Source of the DNA: BPJU01 sp964425225
GTDB lineage: Bacteria > Planctomycetota > Planctomycetia > Pirellulales > Pirellulaceae
DNA: 64,000 nucleotides
Assembly (NCBI GenBank): GCA_964425225.1
Contig: CAYRMD010000019.1
Span: forward strand, 1-64,000
Direction of reading: 5' to 3'
Shown here piece by piece: positions 57,303 to 64,000 of the stretch. Each line of letters opens with the position of its first letter. Within the stretch, counting starts at the first letter, position 1. The notes beneath the pieces were generated by a model. That model saw nothing but the letters and a program-made list of their open reading frames with translations. It was not told the DNA's origin and ran no database searches. A program made the position numbers and the translations under genes.

Positions 57303-58244
57303 ATGAAACCGCTTCGATTAGGATCACGAGCCAGCCCCTTGGCTCGCTGGCAAGCTGAGTGGGTTGCGGAGCGTTTAGTGAGCCTGGGAGTGGCTATCGA
57401 AATGGTTTGGATCACAACAGAAGGGGATGTTCACGGAGGAACGCTGGCTGCGTTTGGCGGTGTCGGCGTTTTCACCAAAGAGCTGCAGAAAGCCCTGTTG
57501 GACCATCGTATCGACCTAGCTGTTCACAGCATGAAAGACTTGCCGGTTGCTGCGCCTCTGGGGTTAAGCGTTGTGGCTGTACCGCCGCGAGCCAGTCCGT
57601 TCGATGTGCTGGTTTCGAATTGTGCATGCACGGTCGAGCAATTACCCTTCGAAGCCCGGGTCGGATCGGGCAGTATCCGTCGCCGCGCGCAACTGGCCTA
57701 TCGGCGTGCCGACCTGCAATTCGCCGACATTCGCGGCAATGTCGATACGCGACTGCGGAAGTTGGACGAAGGTCGTTTTGAGGCACTGGTTTTGGCACAA
57801 GCCGGTTTGGAACGGCTCGGTAAATTACGGCGCATTGCCGAGGTGCTCTGTCCTCCGGACTTCTTGCCCGCCGCAGGTCAAGGTGCGTTGGCCGTCGAAG
57901 CGCGCAGCCAGGACCTGGCAATTGCCCGCTGCTTAAGCCAAATTGACGACCCGGCGAGCCGAGCAGGTGTGATGGCCGAACGAGCATTGCTCGGTCGCTT
58001 GCGCGCCGGATGTTTAGCTCCCGTCGGAGCCTGGGGGCGAGTCGAAAACGGCAAACTCTTCCTAGACGCTGTCGTGCTCGATGCAGCCGGGCAACGCCGC
58101 GTGTACGCCTCGGCATATTCCGCCTGTAATGAAGCCGAGGAATTGGGACGCAAAGTAGCCGAGCAGTTACTCGACCAGGGTGCCGACCAGTTACTGTCCA
58201 CACGTCAGTTGCCCGCGAGTCGGTTTCCCGGACCGGCTGGTTGA
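57303..58244 (+). CDS. hemC: Porphobilinogen deaminase (hydroxymethylbilane synthase)
   Basis: Tetrapyrrole synthesis: joins four porphobilinogens to hydroxymethylbilane. Seen: LRLGSRASPLARWQAEWVAE at the start, GVFTKELQKALLD, VHSMKDLPV with the catalytic aspartate D79, VGSGSIRRRAQL, DIRGNVDTRLRKLD, PAAGQGALAVEAR and the cofactor cysteine C237 in LRAGCLAPVGAW. The usual GGC before the cysteine reads AGC, a mild variant. Length 313 is normal. GAGAGGA five bases before ATG 57303 supports the start. No other hem gene is in the window. Confidence 0.96.
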   Translation: MKPLRLGSRASPLARWQAEWVAERLVSLGVAIEMVWITTEGDVHGGTLAAFGGVGVFTKELQKALLDHRIDLAVHSMKDLPVAAPLGLSVVAVPPRASPFDVLVSNCACTVEQLPFEARVGSGSIRRRAQLAYRRADLQFADIRGNVDTRLRKLDEGRFEALVLAQAGLERLGKLRRIAEVLCPPDFLPAAGQGALAVEARSQDLAIARCLSQIDDPASRAGVMAERALLGRLRAGCLAPVGAWGRVENGKLFLDAVVLDAAGQRRVYASAYSACNEAEELGRKVAEQLLDQGADQLLSTRQLPASRFPGPAG

Positions 58245-59081
58245 GAACCCGATTGCATACCTCCGGTGTTGCGAGATGGGAAAGTGCCGTGACTCGACCG
58301 TCGCCGGGTAGTAATAAAACCGATGCTGCAAGGTAGAGGCTCTACACGCCGTTCAGAGGAATGCGTTTGCCTTCCGCTGAACGTGAAAGCCGTAAGGATA
58401 ACCATCGTGGTTTCGCGAAAAGCAAAGGCGTAAAGATGCAAACGAGAACTAGGCAATTTACGCCCTCATTCTGTTTCATTGCATCCCGGTGCCTTAGCAC
58501 CTTTGCGTTGAATGATTTTCCAGCCTGCCACATTTCTCAAGTGGCGAAGGTCGATGTGGACCACGTAGCGCTACCACGATTGTTTTCCATTTGTTTTCTG
58601 AAACGAGAATGGCTCAGAACGTTTCGAAAAGGTAATCGGGCCACGCGACTAAACTGCCCAACTCCATAAGAACTGGCAGAAGTCTCTTGCGCGTTTCGAG
58701 CAAGCCGGGCTAAGATGCACGGAGGCAGTTTACTTTGCACAACCGTTACTCGGGGTACTGCGAATTCGTAAAGCAGGCGCGTAACTCCGACATGCACCGT
58801 GTTGCGGCAGCAAGCAACTCGTGAGAATCAAACCGATGTTGTTTTGGTCGTTCCGGCGCTGAACGTTTCGTGGCGCGTTTTCGTAGCCTTGCCTTTTGCC
58901 TTGCCGAAGCGAGTTTTGCTTGGCGCTATGATCGGGGGCTGCTAGACTTGAAAAAGGGTGTGAGAAGATCGTTCTTGGCGGTCTTGGTTGGTGTACGGGT
59001 TGTCGATTGCCAGGGCGGTAGATCGTTAAGAGTGCGGGTTCGTCGTTTCGGTACCGGTGCACGATGTGGTAGACCTTTCTC
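58245..59081. other. Intergenic region with a repeat
   Basis: About 840 bases between hemC and the squalene-cyclase-fold gene. It holds the repeat at 58415-58515. The rest shows no credible gene or RNA. Confidence 0.4.
58415..58515. repeat. Palindromic GCGCAAAGGC-type repeat
   Basis: Left arm AAAAGCAAAGGCGTAAAGA and TGCAAACGAGAAC, right arm GGTGCCTTAGCACCTTTGCG. The arms are in opposite orientation and separated by about 60 bases. Confidence 0.55.
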
Positions 59082-60884
59082 ATGGAATCTTTTCAACAGC
59101 CTCCTGTAAACCGGACACCGCCTAAACCATCATTTAGCGCTGCTAGATCCCCGGAATACGAACCCTCGCAAACTCCCAGGATTTCCGCGGCAGGCCCGCC
59201 CACCGATTTTCCGCCTCCCATATCCGGGCAAAACTTCACACCGATATATTCTGATTCTCCAAGGTGGCCGCCGCTTACTAATCAGCCAACTGGTCAGGGT
59301 AATCGTGTTACTGCAAGACCGAATGCACCTGTTGGTCCGGTTTATTCACCTCCCATTCCCGTTCTCCCTAGTGCAACAGCTAGGAATCGTGCACCGGCAC
59401 GTCCGCATGCGATCGATACATCGATCAGCGGCGATGCGACGGTATATCCACAACCGGTGACGGACAGTTCTAAGCCGGTTCGGTCTGAAGGTCTGAAAGA
59501 AGAGGTCGTCGCCCTGAGTAGCCCGGTCCGCATACGTGTCGTAAAAGTCTTAAGGCAATCACCGCCGTGGCTAGTGAGCCTGGTGGTGCACATGGTGTTG
59601 TTGATAGTCTTAGCACTGATTACGGTTCCCAATGCGCGTCTTGTGCCGTTATCGCTGGAGCTTGGCTACACCGATTACGCAGGCCAACAATTGGATGTAT
59701 TTGAGGCATTCTCGTTAGACGATGTTTCCGATCGGCTCGAAAAGGATTTGGCAAAGGCCGATCTGCCGGTCGAAGACCCCTTGGCAGCACCTCCCAGGCT
59801 GGACATCACGAGTCTTGCGCCGGTGGCAGTGAGTAGCGAGCGCGATGTGCCCGTAATCGGTACCTTGTTGGAGGGGCGTCGCGTCGGCTCGAAGGAAGCG
59901 TTATTAGCAGCGTATGGTGGAACGGCAACCACCGAGCAAGCGGTGCGATTGGCTCTGGAGTGGCTCAAGCGCCAACAACAATCGGATGGTTCGTGGCGGT
60001 TGGACGGACCGTATCCGGATGGCGGGTTTGACGAAAACCGAGTGGCTGCGACGGCCATGGCGCTACTTGCGTTTCAAGGCGCCGGGCATACCCATCAGAC
60101 GGGTGAGTTCGCACCGGTGGTCCGCCGGGGCAGTACGGCGTTACTGAAAATGCAAGACCAGGATGGGAATTTCTTCTATCGCGGACCCAGACACCATCGA
60201 CTCTATTCTCAGGCAATGGCTACGATCGCCGTTTGTGAATTGTATGGCATGACCAAAGACGACAAGTTGCGCGGGCCAGCGGAACGTGCTTTGGAATACT
60301 GCATCAACATTCAAGCTCCAGAAGGCGGATGGCGCTACGATCCGAAGGTCGACAGTGATACCTCGGTAACCGGTTGGTTCGCCATGGCGCTGCAAAGTGG
60401 TCGGATGGCTGGCTTGGTCGTGCCCAGTTTCACTTTAGATAACATCGCCAAGTACTTAGATTCTGCTCAAGTCGATGACGGTAGCCGCTATGCCTATCAG
60501 CCCGGAGGCGGTGCGCGCATCTCAATGACGGCCGAAGCTCTGCTGTGCCGTCAGTATCTGGGCTGGTCGCGCAACGATGCTCGATTGGTGCGAGGCGTAG
60601 AAGAAATCCTGCGCAACCCAATCACCTGGGACAGGCCGAACACCTATTATTGGTACTATGCAACTCAAGTGCTACACCATATGGGCGGGAACTACTGGTT
60701 CGAGTGGAACAAAGTCATGCGCGAGGTAGTGCCGGCTCACCAAGTGCGTTCCGGACCACAGGCCGGAAGCTGGAATCCGACCGCGGATGCTTTTGACCGC
60801 CAGGGTGGAAGGCTCTATGTGACGTGCTTGTGCACCTATATGTTAGAAGTCTATTATCGACACTTGCCCATTTATCAACATTGA
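59082..60884 (+). CDS. Membrane-anchored squalene-cyclase / prenyltransferase-fold repeat protein
   Basis: 600 residues. The first 150 are proline/serine-rich and probably cytoplasmic or disordered. One transmembrane helix follows (about 163-183, WLVSLVVHMVLLIVLALITV), then an exported domain from about 280 with alpha/alpha-barrel repeats: LEWLKRQQQSDGSWRLDG, ALLKMQDQDGNFFYRG, ALEYCINIQAPEGGWRYDPK, the QXXXGXW-type signature of the squalene/prenyl cyclase fold. No catalytic DXDD motif is visible, so a cyclase activity is not supported; in planctomycetes such proteins are usually of unknown role. ATG 59082 lacks a clear Shine-Dalgarno sequence. Confidence 0.88.
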   Translation: MESFQQPPVNRTPPKPSFSAARSPEYEPSQTPRISAAGPPTDFPPPISGQNFTPIYSDSPRWPPLTNQPTGQGNRVTARPNAPVGPVYSPPIPVLPSATARNRAPARPHAIDTSISGDATVYPQPVTDSSKPVRSEGLKEEVVALSSPVRIRVVKVLRQSPPWLVSLVVHMVLLIVLALITVPNARLVPLSLELGYTDYAGQQLDVFEAFSLDDVSDRLEKDLAKADLPVEDPLAAPPRLDITSLAPVAVSSERDVPVIGTLLEGRRVGSKEALLAAYGGTATTEQAVRLALEWLKRQQQSDGSWRLDGPYPDGGFDENRVAATAMALLAFQGAGHTHQTGEFAPVVRRGSTALLKMQDQDGNFFYRGPRHHRLYSQAMATIAVCELYGMTKDDKLRGPAERALEYCINIQAPEGGWRYDPKVDSDTSVTGWFAMALQSGRMAGLVVPSFTLDNIAKYLDSAQVDDGSRYAYQPGGGARISMTAEALLCRQYLGWSRNDARLVRGVEEILRNPITWDRPNTYYWYYATQVLHHMGGNYWFEWNKVMREVVPAHQVRSGPQAGSWNPTADAFDRQGGRLYVTCLCTYMLEVYYRHLPIYQH

Positions 60885-61097
60885 CCGAGAGACGAAAGTT
60901 CGAGGCCGCAAGTCACACTGGTGTAGACGCAGTTCTTAGCTGAAGGGATAATTTCCCCTAGGCTGATCTAAGAAGGCAACATCATACGGCCAGCAGCGCT
61001 TTGACGTAAGCCTTCTCGATACGCGAAAGACCTGAGATAGCGTTTTAAGATCGGCTTTGAGGGTGGCAGCGTTTTTTCTCAAATCGAGGAGATGGGT

Positions 61098-61856
61098 ATG
61101 GAATCGGACTGGGATTTTTACCTTTGCCAACTCAATGGCTGGCCGGCTTCCATATTGTTGGATCTGGCATACGGCGATTCGGGCCCGATATCGGAGTTCG
61201 ATCAGTGCCTCATCATGAGGCTCACGCTCCAAGAGGCCCGCGAGGATGGTTTCCCCACACGGGAAGAAAGCGAGCGCTTGGATGAATTGGAGGACGCTCT
61301 AGAAACGGCTTGGCTGGAGAACAAGTCTGATACACGCCACGTTGGGCGCGTCACGACCCACGGCTGGCGCGATTTCTTCTTTTATTGTCGAGATCCCCAA
61401 CGCGTGCAACAGCAAATCTGTTCCGTGTTGCAAGCCTTTCCCGACTATCCACCCCAATTTGCCGTGGAACCAGACCCCGAGTGGCAAATCTATTATGGTT
61501 TGCTGTTTCCTTCGGATCGCGAATGGCAAATGATCTGCAACGAGCGGTTGCTTCGCCATTTGGAAGAAAGCGGCGACCGACCCGAAATCCAGCGCGACGT
61601 TGTACATTGGGTAGCCTTCGGGTCGCAAGAGAACCGTGACCGATTTGTTCAAGAGGTCGCGCAACGTGGCTTCCAGACGCGTCTGTTAGCCGAATCGGGA
61701 ACCGACATGCCTTACGGTGTCGAAGTTTCTCGTCGTCAGAGCGCCGACCGGTCCTCGATCCATAACGTGGTCTTCACCTTGTATGACCTAACCAAAGAGT
61801 ACGACGGGCAATACGATGGGTGGGAAACGTCTGTCGAAACCGGGGAGGTGAACTAG
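61098..61856 (+). CDS. DUF695 plus RraB-like fusion protein
   Basis: About 252 residues. N-terminal DUF695 domain (DWDFYLCQLNGWPASILLDL, RLDELEDALE, FFFYCRDPQRVQQQI, and WQIYYGLLFPSDREWQMIC up to about 150), then a C-terminal domain like RraB, regulator of RNase E (WVAFGSQENRDRFVQEVAQRGFQ...VFTLYDLTKEYDGQYDGWET). Start at ATG 61098: GAGGAG lies six bases before it but directly touches the earlier ATG 61092. RraB in E. coli binds and inhibits RNase E; whether the planctomycete protein does so is unknown. The two domains occur separately or together in several bacteria. Confidence 0.82.
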   Translation: MESDWDFYLCQLNGWPASILLDLAYGDSGPISEFDQCLIMRLTLQEAREDGFPTREESERLDELEDALETAWLENKSDTRHVGRVTTHGWRDFFFYCRDPQRVQQQICSVLQAFPDYPPQFAVEPDPEWQIYYGLLFPSDREWQMICNERLLRHLEESGDRPEIQRDVVHWVAFGSQENRDRFVQEVAQRGFQTRLLAESGTDMPYGVEVSRRQSADRSSIHNVVFTLYDLTKEYDGQYDGWETSVETGEVN

Positions 61857-62081
61857 ACCACTAGGGTGGACACCTAGGTCTGTCTCTACTTCGATGGCAC
61901 CGAGGATTGCAACGCGAATGGCGTTGAATCTGACGGTGCTTCGGTTGGCTTCCACCGCTGGGAATTTACTCATCCATTGCCGCGTCGCCCTCGATTTGTA
62001 TTATGGACCAAGGCTAGTTACAGGCGCACCTATGTGTGCGTCCCTTTTTGCTAGTGAAGGACAGTTCCGAAAGAAGACGAT

Positions 62082-62747
62082 ATGTGCGGACGCTTTACGT
62101 TGCGAACCCCCGCAGCACGCGTGGTCGAAGTGTTTCAGCTGGATTCAGGCCCTAACTGGAATCCGCGCTTCAACATTGCGCCGACGCAAGAGGTATTTGC
62201 CGTGCGGGCCGAAGGCCAGGCGCGCCATGGAGTTCTATTACGCTGGGGACTCGTGCCATCCTGGTCCGAGCAACTAGATAAATCGGGCCGCATGACCAAT
62301 GCCCGAGCGGAGACTCTCGCCGTCAAACCCACGTTCAGGCGGTTATTCCTTCGTCGGCGCTGTTTAGTGATCGCCGATGGCTATTACGAATGGCAAAAGC
62401 GTCCCGGTGGCAAGCAGCCGTTTTTCATCCACCGCACTGATGACGCACCGTTTGCCTTTGCGGCCCTGTGGGATCGTTGGGAACGCAACGGACCGGCTGT
62501 GGAGAGTTGCACAATCATTACGACAAATGCAAATCGGTTAACCAGTACGATCCACGATCGCATGCCTGTTATTCTCGAACCACAAGATTATGATCGATGG
62601 CTCGATAATTCCTATAGCGACGTCGCAGCACTCCAAAGCTTATTGGCGCCGAATGAGGTTGAGCCCTTGCGAGCCGATCCGGTGAGTACGTTCGTTAACC
62701 AGGTTCGCCACGAAGGGCCGGAATGTGTCGCGCCGATGGATCCGTGA
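62082..62747 (+). CDS. SRAP / YedK-type abasic-site DNA-protein crosslinking protein
   Basis: HMCES-like protein that traps abasic sites in single-stranded DNA through its N-terminal cysteine. Seen: C2 after Met (MCGRFTL), PRFNIAPTQEV, LRWGLVPSW, TNARAET for the conserved asparagine and glutamate region, FADGYYEWQ-like IADGYYEWQK, and IHDRMPVIL with the conserved histidine. All active-site positions are kept. 221 residues is normal. It is only 3 bases from the end of the convergent beta-propeller gene, so transcripts may collide. Confidence 0.94.
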   Translation: MCGRFTLRTPAARVVEVFQLDSGPNWNPRFNIAPTQEVFAVRAEGQARHGVLLRWGLVPSWSEQLDKSGRMTNARAETLAVKPTFRRLFLRRRCLVIADGYYEWQKRPGGKQPFFIHRTDDAPFAFAALWDRWERNGPAVESCTIITTNANRLTSTIHDRMPVILEPQDYDRWLDNSYSDVAALQSLLAPNEVEPLRADPVSTFVNQVRHEGPECVAPMDP

Positions 62748-62750
62748 CGT

Positions 62751-64000
62751 TTACCAGTCGATGGCTGGCCCCACTGTATGCAGCGTGTAATAGGCCTCGG
62801 CCGGGAAAAAGAACTTCTCCGAGTCATTCGTCAAATTCTTACAATGGAACTCATACACAAACCCGGTTCGCAACTGCTCGAATTTCAAATGTACACGACG
62901 TTCGTCCGGTGCCACGCGAATTGCAGCGATGCGTTCACGCCGCCGATCCACATCGGGCCCACCGTAGGCCGGTGTTGGAATTCGCCGATATGAACTCACA
63001 GCGTAACTTTGCGGATCCGACGCTTTTTGCACATTTATGGGCCCTGTAAATTCGAGTTCAAAACCGTCGGCTACGGCACGCACTTGGCGAATGCCTACGG
63101 GAAGCTTTTGCCAATCCGGAACCAATCGGATTACTTCGCCGATATTATTACCACCTCCCCAACCACTATCGCGAAGCGAACCAATGTAAATATGTCCTTG
63201 TGGCGATACAGCGCAGGCTACCGGGCCGAGAAAGCCTCGACCGTCCCCCAACGCATCCAAGCTAAACGGGTACGCGCCTCCCTGTAGCACGTCACCAACC
63301 GCATCGATCGTCATGCGAATCAATCTGCGCGTGTCATACTCGCAGCCAATGAGATGTCCTTCGAACGGTCCGAAGGCCCGAGCCGGACCAGCGCGCCCCA
63401 TTGGGGTCTCCAAAAAGGCAATACCGTTGACACTCCGTGTCCATGGGTGGGGTATATTGATCGCCGGCGGCGTGAGCGGCCCAGGATTCACCCCAGCACG
63501 TTTCTCCCAGGCATTGATAAAACCAAAGTGAGCACCGGGGCGCACATGGTTCAGTTCGTTGAACGGATTGTAATTACCCTGGTTATCCGTAGCAAACAGC
63601 CAACCATGTCGATTCCGCGCCAGGCCCATCGGAAAACGGTGTCCGGCACTGATCGGCGCGATGCGAAAAGGCCACTGTGTTTCTTGAGCTCCGTCCGTCG
63701 GGATTAACCGCAGGACCATACCTCGATAAAGCGCTGCTTCGAACGGGCGTTCATCTTGCTGACACGGCAGGGCAATGTAGTAGCCACCTTCCCCGTCTTC
63801 AGGCAGTCCTACGGCCCAATCGTGATAATCATCCGTATGCCCCCAACCGGCAGCCAGTGTCTCCATTCGATCGATCCATCCGTCACCGTCCTTATCCGAT
63901 AAGCCCAAAAGCGCATATTTGTTGATAACGACCAGTTGTTCACCCCGCATCGTCAATCCGTACGGAGCAGCTAGCTCGTCCGATATCGGCTCGATTCGGT
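62751..64000 (-). CDS. Exported beta-propeller protein, glucose/sorbosone-dehydrogenase-like, 5' end beyond the window
   Basis: 416 residues visible; the frame is open to base 64000 (upstream residues PISDELAAPYGLTMRGEQL), so the N-terminus is missing. Repeated propeller-like blades: KYALLGLSDKDGDGWIDRME, GHRFPMGLARNRHGWLFATD, NPFNELNHVRPGAHFGF, HPWTRSVNGIAFLETP, GPFEGHLIGCEYDTRRLIRM and PQGHIYIGSLRDSGWGGGNN, the pattern of the sorbosone dehydrogenase-like (GSDH/PQQ-type) family common in planctomycete exported proteins. The C-terminal 100 residues form a separate beta domain (ADGFELEFTGPINVQKASDP). Activity is unproven, since quinone-binding residues cannot be judged from this fragment. Confidence 0.82.
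   Translation of the reverse strand, partial: RIEPISDELAAPYGLTMRGEQLVVINKYALLGLSDKDGDGWIDRMETLAAGWGHTDDYHDWAVGLPEDGEGGYYIALPCQQDERPFEAALYRGMVLRLIPTDGAQETQWPFRIAPISAGHRFPMGLARNRHGWLFATDNQGNYNPFNELNHVRPGAHFGFINAWEKRAGVNPGPLTPPAINIPHPWTRSVNGIAFLETPMGRAGPARAFGPFEGHLIGCEYDTRRLIRMTIDAVGDVLQGGAYPFSLDALGDGRGFLGPVACAVSPQGHIYIGSLRDSGWGGGNNIGEVIRLVPDWQKLPVGIRQVRAVADGFELEFTGPINVQKASDPQSYAVSSYRRIPTPAYGGPDVDRRRERIAAIRVAPDERRVHLKFEQLRTGFVYEFHCKNLTNDSEKFFFPAEAYYTLHTVGPAIDW

Noticed and set aside
57088..57306. A small frame ending in ATGA at hemC, with a faint L32-like start
   Set aside because: Only the first 12 or so residues resemble L32 and there is no zinc ribbon; the rest is not family-like.
57472..58203. 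A 243-codon minus-strand frame over hemC
   Set aside because: HemC is certain on the plus strand and the antisense frame has no motif or ribosome site.

Overview
The window looks like a piece of a planctomycete chromosome (class Planctomycetia, probably Pirellulales; the lineage is inferred from gene content only). The main markers are a PSD1/DUF1549/DUF1553 cytochrome with DUF1501 partners, a sigma-70 factor with extra N-terminal helix-turn-helix domains, a Hanks-type Ser/Thr kinase with a long exported tail, a GYF/TM2 protein, and sparse coding with long repeat-bearing intergenic stretches. G+C is moderate. Most genes are single units or operons of two to four genes.

Layout. 0-5 kb: the end of a DsbB-like protein, a sterol-desaturase-family gene broken by an in-frame TGA, a WYL-domain regulator and an orphan N-terminally truncated Csb2 (type I-G CRISPR remnant). 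5-9 kb: sdhCAB on the minus strand. 9-11.6 kb: a response-regulator receiver, a Tat-exported amidohydrolase, a one-helix membrane protein and a single-domain globin. 11.9-14.0 kb: a graveyard of mobile DNA, with an IS256-type transposase, a large serine recombinase and a lambda-type portal protein, all broken. 14.1-17.5 kb: a multidomain enzyme joining E1-alpha, E1-beta, a lipoyl domain and a FabH-type ketoacyl synthase in one chain. 17.6-21 kb: an ArsR regulator inside an almost gene-free area filled with dispersed repeats. 21-29 kb: purM, a DsbD-type reductase, the sigma factor, an exported protein and a second WYL regulator. 29.4-33.4 kb: tRNA-Gly, trigger factor, two clpP genes and a lipoprotein. 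34-37 kb: the kinase. 38-46 kb: a PSD1 cytochrome, two DUF1501 proteins and a family-10 pectate-lyase-like gene interrupted by an in-frame TAA. 46.6-64 kb: agmatine deiminase, Ca2+/H+ exchanger, rdgB, CehA-type metallohydrolase, MFS transporter, comF, hemC, a squalene-cyclase-fold protein, a DUF695-RraB fusion, a SRAP protein and an incomplete secreted beta-propeller protein.

Functionally the stretch mixes housekeeping (TCA cycle and respiration, proteostasis, purine and haem synthesis, nucleotide-pool cleaning) with planctomycete-specific exported proteins. The most striking single gene is the E1-lipoyl-KASIII fusion at 14.1-17.5 kb, which suggests direct transfer of an acyl group from a 2-oxoacid to a carbon-chain-starting condensation. 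The most striking general feature is ongoing gene decay: premature in-frame stops, frameshifts and internal deletions, together with families of palindromic intergenic repeats.
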